Assembly: GCA_905214725.1 (NCBI GenBank)
Contig: CAJMNH010000006.1
Location: forward strand, 62,001-126,000
DNA: 64,000 nt
Direction: 5' to 3'
From: an uncultured bacterium
GTDB lineage: Bacteria; Bacteroidota; Bacteroidia; Bacteroidales; Rikenellaceae
The notes under the pieces are model-generated. The model did no database searches and was not told the origin of the DNA. It saw nothing but the letters and a program-made list of their open reading frames with translations. Shown in pieces: positions 47,401 to 56,600 of the stretch. Made by a program: the position numbers and the translations under genes. Numbering within the stretch: position 1 is the first letter of the stretch; each line of letters opens with the position of its first letter.

Positions 47401-48031
47401 GGTCGACTGTTCGGGCGAAGTCGTCGTCAATGCTGCGACGGGGAATCCCGTGCTGAGCACCGAGGTGAAGGATCTCGGCTCGATCTATCCCCAGTGGAAG
47501 GCCGGCATGACTTCGTCGCTGCGGTACAAGAACCTCTCGCTCAACATGACCTTTGCAGCCTCTTACGGCGGCAAGGCCTATTCGCTCACCAATGCCATTC
47601 TGGCCTACATGGGCAAGACGACGGCTTCGCTGCCGGGCCGTTACGACGGGCTGGTACATCCGGGCGTGAACCGCAGCGACGACGGCATCTATGCGCCGAA
47701 CCGGACCGTTACCACCGACATCGTCGAGTACTACAATCTCTATACGCTGAGCCGCAACAATGTGGAGACCAATACGTTCGATACTTCCTATCTGAAAATG
47801 AAGGAATTGCGTATCGAGTATTCGCTGCCCAAGCGCATCTGCTCCAAGCTCAAGATTTTCCAGAACATTACGCTCGGAGTCTATGCCACCAATCTCTTCT
47901 GTATCACCAACTGGCCGCAGTTCGACCCCGAGGTGGCTTCGCTGTCGGGATCGTCGCTCTACCGCGGCGTCGAGACCGGCGGTTATCCGATGACGCGTAC
48001 CTACGGTTTCAACCTCAAACTGGGATTCTAA
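44456..48031 (+). CDS. SusC-family TonB-dependent transducer SusC4
   Basis: A 1191-residue outer-membrane transporter. Signal peptide RRLVLTLACLLTFSGLCAQ, STN domain about 36-105, CarboxypepD_reg-like domain about 120-195, plug starting AVVVTALGITRKEKSLGYA and a barrel ending GFNLKLGF. The plug and barrel are of the RagA type with a serine/asparagine-rich insert (SGMSSNSSNSSYD) and differ strongly from SusC2 and SusC3, yet the first ~170 residues are nearly those of SusC3. The frame is intact; the G-rich stretch in its signal-peptide region is interrupted by an A. Confidence 0.93.
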   Translation: MNLFRLPYGVPWGGVRRLVLTLACLLTFSGLCAQNVTLRFERAKLKTVMDEITRQCDLSFAYSREVVDADRIVSIDLRNATLDTTLQTLFPAGSGIDYVIKNRKILLSPGKRAVHVDAVVKGRVADDKQQPVVGATVVVVGTTQGTTTGLDGRFSLRVAADDPVLKIDFLGYEPRELRLSPSQTTLDITLSPSSKEIDAVVVTALGITRKEKSLGYAVSKVSSEELANTAGGNWLSGMAGKVAGLNLDQSSAGPGGSIRVTLRGEGSLSHDNNSALFVVDGVPINSGMSSNSSNSSYDAVDAPIDYGNGAGDINPDDVESVSVLKGPAATALYGSRAANGAIVITTKSGRKQKGIGVTFSTGITWEQPGFWPDFQYEYGAGDYRKSTLASHMSNGITPDEYSFYTVPAEQSYNGQKISSFHSRYQFGEKVEGQLRYMYRSYDRASGTYTRLPYEVCDWYKGFFDTGVTYTNSVAVDASDGHGSQLRVSVKDARTDWIVPNTGYNVQTFSVSALSKRNKYIEAGVKLTYYRKDSDNLPISGYSNSSPLKSLIWQPTSASVGDLYNEWASGLIRDYYAGADGIKLCDSSLDNPYFVAYEQLNTMDRDRVYGNMSVTGHIIPEQLSLTLRAGVDFSNDFRTQQKPQYSHSYTNGMYREQTIRNVEFNTDFLLSWKRTFGDFFLNASFGGNAMLTNYSNVSLLANQLDEPNVFILQNVSGQLDVRATRTKKAINSFYGFLSMSWRDMIFLDVTGRNDWSSTLAPGYNSYFYPSFSGSVLLDQVFDFAERAPWIDMLKVRGSWANVGNDTDPYNLLATYSNSGNFTGAYQLPSETLNYYIKPENVESWEVGLEASFFKKRMAFDVAYYFSETTDQIINVPSDWATGASSILINAGCVRNKGIEVAANFVPVATKNWRWSVNLNWSKNWNKLVELADGVEMWQLNAKNTVGSRVFVYAYPGTELGRIYGVGYERAPEGAFYYDESGRKVDCSGEVVVNAATGNPVLSTEVKDLGSIYPQWKAGMTSSLRYKNLSLNMTFAASYGGKAYSLTNAILAYMGKTTASLPGRYDGLVHPGVNRSDDGIYAPNRTVTTDIVEYYNLYTLSRNNVETNTFDTSYLKMKELRIEYSLPKRICSKLKIFQNITLGVYATNLFCITNWPQFDPEVASLSGSSLYRGVETGGYPMTRTYGFNLKLGF

Positions 48032-48043
48032 CAAGTCACTATT

Positions 48044-49558
48044 ATGAAACGAAACATATACCTGCTTTTTGCTCTCGGGATCTTGTTGTCGGGCGCGGGG
48101 TGCACCTCGAATTTCGACGAGATCAACCGCAATCCCAATGAGATGGACCAAGGGGCCATCAGCCCGACCGGAATGCTTCAGGAGACGCTCTACACGGGCG
48201 CCGAGGTGCTTCTTTACCGGACGTGGCAGCTCAACGGCGAGTTGATCCAGTACACGGTTTCGGGTACGGGCAACAACTCCTACCACCGTTATGTCATCAC
48301 CAATTCGGTGATGGAGTCGGCATGGAACAACCTCTTCAAATGGGCGGCCAACGCCGAGGCGATGCGCCAACTGGCCGTCGATCAGCAGAACGTCAACTGC
48401 GAAGCGGCCGCCATCACCCTCAAAGCGCTTTATCTGTCGAATCTGACCGACATGTTCGGCGAGATTCCCTGTACGGAGGCGTTCAAAGGGGCCAGCGACA
48501 ACCTGACCAAGCCGCGTTTCGACGCGCAGCGCACGGTTTACGAACAACTGCTCGCCGATTTGGAATACGCCAATTCGATCTACGACACGTCGGTGGCGAT
48601 GAGCAGCGCGCAGCGCGACCTGCTCTACGGCGGCGATATGACGAAGTGGCGCAAGTTCAACAATTCGCTCTACCTGCGTCTGCTGATGCGCCTGAGCAAC
48701 CGCGACCGCGAGCTGGGCATTGCGGCGCGTGTGCGTGCGGTCTTCGAAGACCCTGCCAAGTGGCCTGTTTTTGCGAGTAACGGCGACAATGCCACCTTTT
48801 ACTACGACGAGGTCAATCCTTTTGTCAACTATTTCGGCAATACGCTCGAATCGGCCTTCACCACGACGGGCCGCCGACCGGCCGAACAGATTATCTCGAT
48901 GATGGACGCTCCGGGCGATCCGCGCATCTCGATCTGGTTCAAACAGGCGTCGGGCTACGACGGCTGGAAGGGCGCCGAAAGCGGCAAGGAGGCGCAGGAG
49001 TCCGACAATTCGGGCGTCAGCCTGCTCAACAAGGCCAATCTGGGCGATTACGCTTCTCCCTACTCCCACATGAAGTACGACGAAGTGTTGTTTATTTTCG
49101 CCGAGGCGATCAAGCGGGGCTGGATCGACGGGGGCGACGCGCTGGCGGAGGAGTATTACAACAATGCCGTTCGGGCCTCGATCCGCTTCTGGTCGGATAT
49201 GAACAAAGCCGGCAATCCGGTCTCCGAGTCGACCGTCGAACGTTTTCTGGCCAATATTCCCTATGACGGGACGCTGGAATCCATCCTCAACCAGAAGTAT
49301 GTCGCTCTCTTTTGGACCGGTTTCGAGGCATGGCACGAGTACCGCCGCACGGGTTATCCGGCCCTCGTGATCGGCGAGGGAACGCAGAACGACCACATCC
49401 TGCCCACCCGCATGGCTTATCCGACCATTGCCGTCAAGACCAATCCCGACAATTATGCCGCGGCGGTGGCGCGTCTGCGCAGCGTCTTTCATGGCGCCGA
49501 CGACATGAAAACTCCCGTATGGTGGAGTGCGGAGGCCGTTCGGCAGGGCATTGAATAA
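48044..49558 (+). CDS. SusD-like lipoprotein SusD4 (SusD/RagB outer-membrane type)
   Basis: A 504-residue outer-membrane lipoprotein, lipobox GAGC near residue 22, start NFDEINRNPNEMDQGAISPT. This start and the shorter length place it in the second SusD subgroup (SusD-like_2 pattern), different from SusD1-3, and it pairs with the RagA-like SusC4. Conserved LTDMFGEIPCTEAFKG and WTGFEAWHEYRRTGYP fit the family. It captures the module D ligand. Confidence 0.9.
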   Translation: MKRNIYLLFALGILLSGAGCTSNFDEINRNPNEMDQGAISPTGMLQETLYTGAEVLLYRTWQLNGELIQYTVSGTGNNSYHRYVITNSVMESAWNNLFKWAANAEAMRQLAVDQQNVNCEAAAITLKALYLSNLTDMFGEIPCTEAFKGASDNLTKPRFDAQRTVYEQLLADLEYANSIYDTSVAMSSAQRDLLYGGDMTKWRKFNNSLYLRLLMRLSNRDRELGIAARVRAVFEDPAKWPVFASNGDNATFYYDEVNPFVNYFGNTLESAFTTTGRRPAEQIISMMDAPGDPRISIWFKQASGYDGWKGAESGKEAQESDNSGVSLLNKANLGDYASPYSHMKYDEVLFIFAEAIKRGWIDGGDALAEEYYNNAVRASIRFWSDMNKAGNPVSESTVERFLANIPYDGTLESILNQKYVALFWTGFEAWHEYRRTGYPALVIGEGTQNDHILPTRMAYPTIAVKTNPDNYAAAVARLRSVFHGADDMKTPVWWSAEAVRQGIE

Positions 49559-49575
49559 CGAAAAACGACTTTCAA

Positions 49576-51693
49576 ATGAAAACCGATAGAATCAAACAAA
49601 TACCTGCCGGCTTTTGGCGGATGCTGCTGTTTCTGTGTGCGGGCGCGCTGTGCATGGCTTGCAGCGACGACGATACCGAAGAACAACCCTTCCTGCAGAT
49701 TGTCGACGATCTTTACGAAGTGAATTACGACGTGGAGGGCGGCATTCAGAACTTCGTGATGTACTCCTCTTACGGCCATTGGACGCTGGAAACGACCTAT
49801 GCCGAGGACGAAGAGTGGCTGACCGTCTGGCCCGCCGAGGGCGACGGCGACGCCCGTTTCGCGGTGAAAGTGGATAAGAACCGCCGCGCCGCATCGCGTC
49901 AGGCGACGCTCAACGTCGTCGTCGGGGGCGAGTCGGTCGCTGCGATCACCTTCAACCAGACGGGCGCCGATCCGGTGCTCAACGTCAATGTCAAGGAGAG
50001 CGGCCGAACCGTTTCGGTCAAGGGCGAGACCTTCACCGTGGGGGTCGAGGCCAATTTGGGCTGGGTGGCCGAACTGACCGATCCGGCCGATGCCGCATGG
50101 GTTACCCTCGGCGACTATACCGATGTTTCGCAGACCTTTGTCTGCGCGGCTAACGAAAGCGATGCGCCCCGTGAGGCGAAGGTGACGATCAAGGCCTACG
50201 GCACGTCGCTGTCGCATACGTTCGCCATTCACCAAGCCGATCGGTCGAGCGCCTTCGAGATGGCCGAGAAGGTGACGATCGCCGAGCTGTTGGCGTTGGG
50301 CGAAGGGAAGATCACGCGCAACGTCTATGTCGAGGGCTCGGTCATCAGCGACCGCACGACGCGCAACTATCCGTTGGCCTATCTCGACGAGCGCACCGAC
50401 AATACGATGTTCGTCGAGGACGCCACAGGCGGCCTGTGGATCGAGTTCGACGATGCAGCCGACAATACCTGCAATCTCAACGACGACGTGACAATCCATC
50501 TTTTCGGACAGCTGATCGCCCGCGACTCCTACACCAACGGCCTCAAAATCGACGGGCTGTCGTCGACGGCCGTACAGAGCGCCGTGCCCGGCAAGGGCGT
50601 CGAACCGATCGTCGTAGAGGATATTTCGCAGCTTTCGCAGTATGAAAACCGGTTGGTGACGCTCAAAAATGTCGAGTTCGCACTGCCTTACGGCACGTTG
50701 TGCAATATCAACGAGGCGGTGGCCGCCTACGGTGTCGAGCAACCTGCGAAGTATCAGAAATCGGCCGATTACAACGATCTGACGCTCGAATACGGCCACT
50801 ACCTGCGCGACGCCGAGGGGCGTTTGGCGAAGCTCTATACCACGTGGTCGTTCACCGAACGCGGCTTGCATCTTATTCCCGAAGGGGCGGGCGACATTAC
50901 GGGTATCGTGGGCAAACGCTACAAGGCGAACCGTTACCGGCCTTACAGCGCCGTGCGGCAGAAAGAGGAGAGCTGGTGCGTTCGCGTGCGCCGCGAGTCG
51001 GATATCACCAACTACGCCGCTTCGGCCGATACGCGCCACTCGAAGACCGTCATGCAGATCGGGCCTTGGTCGCTCAACAAAACTTCGCTGTCCGAAATCA
51101 CCGCTTCCGTCGGCAAAGGCCGCCTGAAACACTCGGTGGGCGTGACGGTCAAGGGTTCGACCACCGGCACGACCGACGAAATGTACTGGGCGTGGGCCCA
51201 TGTGCGCAACGGCGCGGCGACCTTCGACGTCGAGAACGACCGCTGGCTTCCGGCCTACGGCAACGCCACGACAGTACAGCATACCGCCGTGATCGCCCAG
51301 AACTGGTGGAAGAATACGGCGGCGCAGTACTCTTCGACCGACGGTTGCTGCTGGATTCTCACCGACCTTTCGACGGCGGGTTACACCGGACAACTCTCGT
51401 TGCAATTCACCGCTTCGAGCAACACAATCGGCCCCATCGAGTTTCAGTTGGAGTGGGCCGACCGCGAGGATGCCGTCGCGTGGACGCCGATCGGCACGCC
51501 TTATGTCTGCGCTAACTGGCACTGCGACATCCACTCTCCCGAGTACGTCTTCCCGCTCCCCGACGAATTGAAGAACCGCGAAAACTTCTGTATCCGTCTG
51601 CGGGCGACCATCGAGCGCAATGCCAGCGATGACGCCGACGAGGCGGGCGGTACGAACCGCATGGGCGTTATCCGCCTGAGCTGTCTGAATTGA
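49576..51693 (+). CDS. BACON/DUF5689-type surface lipoprotein
   Basis: A 705-residue lipoprotein, lipobox CMAC near residue 31 then SDDDTEEQP. Residues about 40-225 hold two BACON-like sandwiches (YGHWTLETTYAEDEEWLTVW; ANLGWVAELTDPADAAWVTL). Residues about 230-450 look like a DUF5689-type OB-fold domain (GEGKITRNVYVEGSVISDRT; FVEDATGGLWIEFDD; FGQLIARDSYTNGLKIDG). A C-terminal sandwich of about 200 residues follows. Such proteins bind ligands or attach to other surface proteins; the function is not established. Confidence 0.65.
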   Translation: MKTDRIKQIPAGFWRMLLFLCAGALCMACSDDDTEEQPFLQIVDDLYEVNYDVEGGIQNFVMYSSYGHWTLETTYAEDEEWLTVWPAEGDGDARFAVKVDKNRRAASRQATLNVVVGGESVAAITFNQTGADPVLNVNVKESGRTVSVKGETFTVGVEANLGWVAELTDPADAAWVTLGDYTDVSQTFVCAANESDAPREAKVTIKAYGTSLSHTFAIHQADRSSAFEMAEKVTIAELLALGEGKITRNVYVEGSVISDRTTRNYPLAYLDERTDNTMFVEDATGGLWIEFDDAADNTCNLNDDVTIHLFGQLIARDSYTNGLKIDGLSSTAVQSAVPGKGVEPIVVEDISQLSQYENRLVTLKNVEFALPYGTLCNINEAVAAYGVEQPAKYQKSADYNDLTLEYGHYLRDAEGRLAKLYTTWSFTERGLHLIPEGAGDITGIVGKRYKANRYRPYSAVRQKEESWCVRVRRESDITNYAASADTRHSKTVMQIGPWSLNKTSLSEITASVGKGRLKHSVGVTVKGSTTGTTDEMYWAWAHVRNGAATFDVENDRWLPAYGNATTVQHTAVIAQNWWKNTAAQYSSTDGCCWILTDLSTAGYTGQLSLQFTASSNTIGPIEFQLEWADREDAVAWTPIGTPYVCANWHCDIHSPEYVFPLPDELKNRENFCIRLRATIERNASDDADEAGGTNRMGVIRLSCLN

Positions 51694-51712
51694 AACCAAA
51701 ACTGAAAAACCG

Positions 51713-53656
51713 ATGAAAAACTTCATAAAAACGATTGCGATCTTTTGTCTGACCGGTCTACTTGCGGCCTGCGGCGGCGACGAGGAGAAGCGTTTCGAAC
51801 AATCTACCCGCATGGTGCGCGACGTTTACGTCAGCGCTTCGATGACCGTCTATGCCGGCCAGTCCTTCTATGTGCAGGGCGCGGGTTTCGAAAACGGCGA
51901 CCTGCTCTCATTTCGTTCCGAGAATGACGAAATCGAGGTGAAGGTGCATGACATTACCCCCAAAACCGCCTGCATAACCATTCCCGAACAGCTCGGAAAG
52001 GGAACCTACCGCCTGTGGATCGAACGCGGGGAGCGCGAGCAGTTCCTCTCGGTGGTCAAGGTCTACCTGACCTCTCATTTCGACGTGCCCGACAAGGAGG
52101 GCGCTACGGTCAAGGGCGCGGTCTTCTGCGAGAATCGGGGTATTGCCGGCGTGCGGGTGTCGGACGGCATCGTGACCGCGACCACCGACGAAAACGGGTA
52201 TTACTGGCTCGCTTCCGACAAATCTACCGGCTACGTCTTCTATTCGCTGCCTTCGGGTTATGTTCCCGTCGATTTCGACTACGACGCGATGGGCTTCTGG
52301 CAGCCGCTCACCAGTGACGTCTCGGTTTGCGAGCAGCACAGTTTCGGCATGGAGGCCGTCGATAATGACGAATTCGTCTTGCTGGTGGGCGCCGACCTGC
52401 ATCTGGCCAACAAGCAGCGCGACGTCGAAAACTTCAAAAAAGGGTTTATCGCCGACAGCAAGCGCACTGCGGAGCAGTTCTCCTGTCCGGTCTACTGCCT
52501 CTTTGCCGGCGATATGACGTGGGATCGTTACTGGTACGACAACAAATTCACCTTCCCCACCTATAAGCGGCTTTTGGCCGAGACGCAGTATCCGATTCCC
52601 GTCTTTCACCTGATGGGCAATCACGACAACGATCCCTATGTGACGGGCGACGAAGCGGGGCAGGTTCCTTATCGCCTCTCGCTGGGTCCCAACTACTATT
52701 CGTTCGATCTGGGTGCGGCGCACTTCGTGGTGCTCGACGACATCGACTGGATCAACACGGGCGGCATGCAGGGAACCGTCGGCGCGCGTGATTACAACCG
52801 TCTGGTCTCGTTTCAGCAGATGGAGTGGCTGGCCGCCGATCTGGCCGCCGTCAAGGATAAGTCCGCGCCGTTGTTCATCGCGTTGCACGTGCAGCTCCAT
52901 GAGAACTACAATGCGAAGTTCGAGAACCAACCCAAGATGTCCAGCGCCACCGGCGGCACACAGGCGCTCATCGATGCGGTGGCCGGTTTCACGAACGTCC
53001 ATTTCCTCACGGGCCACACCCATTCCAACGCCACGATGGTGGTGAACGACCGTATCATCGAGCACAATCATGCGGCCGTCTGCGAGACATGGTGGTGGAG
53101 TCAGTATCTCTCCGACCGCGCGATCTGCGTCGACGGAACGCCTGCGGGGTACGGCGTCTATCGCGTGACGGGCGACGATGTGCGGTGGCTCTACAAGAGT
53201 ATCGGCGAACCGGAGTCCCGGCAGTTCCGCGCCTACGACATGAATACGGTGAAGGTCGCGCTGGGCACCGACAAGGTCAAGGCCGATCTGGCGAAATATA
53301 CCAGCCGCAAGAACGGCGGCGACGACTACGGCAAGGTAGGCGGGAACGTCGTTTTCATCAACGTCTGGAACTACGATCCGCGGTGGACGATCTGCGTTAC
53401 CGAGAACGGCGCGGAGCTGCCCGTCGAGCGGATTTTCCAGCGTGATCCGCTGCATACGATCGTCTTCGATCTGCCGCGCGTGCAGGGCGGGGGCGACGCA
53501 ACCTCCGACTGGGCGTCGAAAGAGTCTTCGCATATGTTCTCGGTGACGGCTTCGGCTCCCGATTCGCCGCTCGAAATCAGCGTCACCGACCGTTTCGGTA
53601 CGATCTATACGGAGACCATGACGCGGCCCAAGGCCTTTGTGAAAACCATGCAATAA
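51713..53656 (+). CDS. Calcineurin-like phosphoesterase lipoprotein with extra N-terminal domain
   Basis: A 647-residue lipoprotein phosphoesterase, lipobox LAAC near residue 18 then GGDEEK. It has an added IPT/TIG-like beta domain (about 30-125; VYAGQSFYVQGAGFENGD) before the MetallophosN-like domain (IAGVRVSDGIVTATTDENGY). Catalytic motifs are VGADLHLANKQRD, FAGDMTWDR, GNHDND, ALHVQLH and GHTHSN, and a C-terminal beta domain follows. It is the third and longest such enzyme here. It probably acts on the polymer held by SusD4 and the neighbouring lipoproteins. Confidence 0.83.
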   Translation: MKNFIKTIAIFCLTGLLAACGGDEEKRFEQSTRMVRDVYVSASMTVYAGQSFYVQGAGFENGDLLSFRSENDEIEVKVHDITPKTACITIPEQLGKGTYRLWIERGEREQFLSVVKVYLTSHFDVPDKEGATVKGAVFCENRGIAGVRVSDGIVTATTDENGYYWLASDKSTGYVFYSLPSGYVPVDFDYDAMGFWQPLTSDVSVCEQHSFGMEAVDNDEFVLLVGADLHLANKQRDVENFKKGFIADSKRTAEQFSCPVYCLFAGDMTWDRYWYDNKFTFPTYKRLLAETQYPIPVFHLMGNHDNDPYVTGDEAGQVPYRLSLGPNYYSFDLGAAHFVVLDDIDWINTGGMQGTVGARDYNRLVSFQQMEWLAADLAAVKDKSAPLFIALHVQLHENYNAKFENQPKMSSATGGTQALIDAVAGFTNVHFLTGHTHSNATMVVNDRIIEHNHAAVCETWWWSQYLSDRAICVDGTPAGYGVYRVTGDDVRWLYKSIGEPESRQFRAYDMNTVKVALGTDKVKADLAKYTSRKNGGDDYGKVGGNVVFINVWNYDPRWTICVTENGAELPVERIFQRDPLHTIVFDLPRVQGGGDATSDWASKESSHMFSVTASAPDSPLEISVTDRFGTIYTETMTRPKAFVKTMQ

Positions 53657-53667
53657 TTCGAAAAGCG

Positions 53668-56600
53668 ATGAACAAACTATATCGAATCCTGTTTTTGTGC
53701 GGCGCGCTGCTTGCTGCGGCGGCCTGCTCCGACGCGAAGGTCGACGAATCGGCCGACCTGACGCTCGACCGAACGACGCTCAGCGCCAACAAGCGCGGCC
53801 TGACCTACGAAGGCGGCAATGTGAGTTTCGAGGTCAAATCCAATGTTTATTGGGTCATCGATATCGACGAGGCGGTCGACTGGCTGACGCTTTCGCCGCG
53901 TGCCGCCTATGGCGACCAGACGGTGACGGTTACGGTCGATCCCAACGACGGCGAATCGCGCCGTACGGTGCTGCGTCTCGATTCCTATGACGGCGCAACG
54001 GCCGAGATCGAGATCGTGCAGGGGTCGGCTTCGGAGTTGATCCGCTATGCCAAAACGGCCTTCGGCGCCGAAAAAGTCGGTGCGCCGGTCGCTGTCGCAG
54101 CTTACGAAGCGATGGCGTGGACGGGTGTCGGCGTTGCATCGACCGGTGCGGCGGGGACGGAGAGCTTCATTGACGTTCCTGCGACCGAATCGGCGTATGA
54201 CGGCGCGTCGAGTGGGAATGCCGTGCGGTTCGGCAAGGCGGCGGAGAATGTGCCGGCAGCGTTCGTCGCCGGTCCGATCGACCAGAAAGGCGACAATTGG
54301 TTCGTCTGCCGCTTCGGAGTCTGGAATTCTGCGGGGGCCGTAGAAACGGAGTCCTTGAAAGTGCAGATCAGCAACGACGGCGAGGAGTTCGTCGATCTGA
54401 CTTATGACTGCGCGGCTGCGACGACATGGACCGAAGCCGTTGCGAAATTCTATATCTCGGAGCCCGACGTGATGTATCTGCGTATCGCCGCGCCCGAAGG
54501 GTATTGGGTCGACGACCTGCGTGTCGTGGAGGGCAACGAAGGCGAGGGTCAGGAGGTGGTCTACTCCGTCGGCGGCGACGACGGCCGTGAATTCGGCTAC
54601 GTCTATTTTCAGGACGATTTCTCGTGGGTAACGGCCGACTACAAGGGAACGGACTATATCGCGGGCTGGCCGTCGAATGCCGATGAAACCTATTGGAACG
54701 GCATTACCGCGGCGTCGCACGGTCAGACGGCCTACGATGCGCTGGTCGCCTCGGGCTGGACGACCGACGACAACAAACTCAAAGAGCGCGTTTACCTGCG
54801 TATCGGTTATCTCAAGATGGGCCGCGGCGCGAATGTCGCCGGTTGCGGCGGCGGAGTCGTTTCGCCTGCGCTTCCGATCAAGAAAAACTGCGCCGCGACG
54901 GTCAAGGTGTCGTTCGACTGCTGCGCCTTCTTCACTACCGGCGGCGCGTGGGATCCTACGACCACCATGCAGGTGCGCCTGATCGGCGACGGTACGATCA
55001 ACGATGAGGTCTCGACCGAGAAGATCTTCCAGATGTCGACCTCTTCGGCCGTCGAGGCGATCTGGAAATCGGGGTTGCCCGACAAGAATCCTTGGGAGAC
55101 CAAAGAGTTCGTCATTCGGGGCGCAACTGCCGCCACGCAGGTGGTCTTCGAGTCGGTTGCCGAGACGACGGCCAATCGCTGGCTCTTCGACAATGTCAAA
55201 ATCGAGAAGGTGAAGTCCGATACGCAGATCGATCCCGAACTGCTCCCGCTGGGTGTTCCGGCGCCCGAGGCCGATGAAAATGCGGCGACCGAGACCTCGC
55301 TGAGGTTCCGCTGGGACGCCGTCGAGCATGCCGCCGCTTACGAATACGTTTATGTCTGCACCTATTGCGGCGAGGAGGTCGCTTCGCGCAGCGGCACGAC
55401 GACCGACGCCTTCGTCGAATTCACGGAGCTCGAACCCGGCACGGCCTGCCGCCTGCGGGTGCGCGCGCTGCCTGCCGAGGGGGATACGAGCTACGGCGAA
55501 TCGGAGTGGAGCGAGTATGCTTCGGCCGAGACCAAACGGCCGAGTTCGGGGGTGTCCGACTCGCATCCCGAAGGGTATGAATTCTTCCGTGATGACTTCT
55601 CGTGGGCGACCTATGCGCTTTTCGGTCAGGCCGATTTCGTGGGAACCTATCCCGGCAATCCGGCGGGCGTCAGCTTCGCCAATGCGATGAAACTTTCATC
55701 GGCCGCCGCCGAAACGCTTACGGCTTCGGGTTGGACGGAGGTCGCCAAGGCTTATCTCTACGAGGGTTGCATCAAGCTCGCTACCGCTTCGGCGACCGGT
55801 TCCGTCTCGTCGCCGGCGATAGCGCGGATCGATGCCGGCGCGAAGGTCAATGCGATGGTGACGCTCGGCGCGACGGCTTTCCTCGGTACCAACAATGTCT
55901 ACGACGACGATCTGGTTTCGCTTACGATCGACGGCGAAGGCACTTTCGCCGACGGCGGCAAAAGCCGCGAGTTCCGGTTGGGATCGTGGAACGACTGGGT
56001 CCGCCATAGTTTTTCCGTGTTGGGCATATCCAACAAGACGAAGTTCGTCTTCGCGACGTGTACGCCGACTAAGGGTCGGGTCTTTCTCAACTTTTTCAGC
56101 GTCGTGAAACTGCCCGACGATTACGATCCGTCGGTTGGTACGCAGCCGCTCGATGCGCCTCAAAAACCGACAGTCGCTTCGGCGACGGCTTACGGTGCCG
56201 ATCTAAGCTGGCCTGCGGTGACCGGTGCGACCGATTACGACTATGCCGTAGTGCGTCCCGACGGACGGATCGTGGCCGAAGGCAAGACGTGGGAACCCCG
56301 CGTCCATCTCGGCGGACTGTCCGGCAAGACGGTCGCCGGACACGACTACTACAATGTCCGCATCCGCGCCAACTACTGCAATTACGACGCTTCGAAACAG
56401 GAGACCGAACCGATCCCCTCTTCGGAGTGGGCTCCGGCGGTACAGCTCCCGCTGGCGGCCTCCTCGGCGACGGTCTATTTCGAGGATGACTTCTCGTGGA
56501 TTTCGCCCGAGAGCGGCAGCGCTCTGCTTCGAACCAATACCGACTGGATCAACACCTACTGTACGACCGACACGATGGTCCGGCTCGACAAGCTCGTCGA

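Noticed and set aside
45032..49492. Very long minus-strand open frame opposite susC4/susD4
   Set aside because: It is the complement of two clear SusC/SusD genes; its translation is rich in arginine, valine and aspartate with no domain. Long antisense frames are common in this GC-rich DNA.
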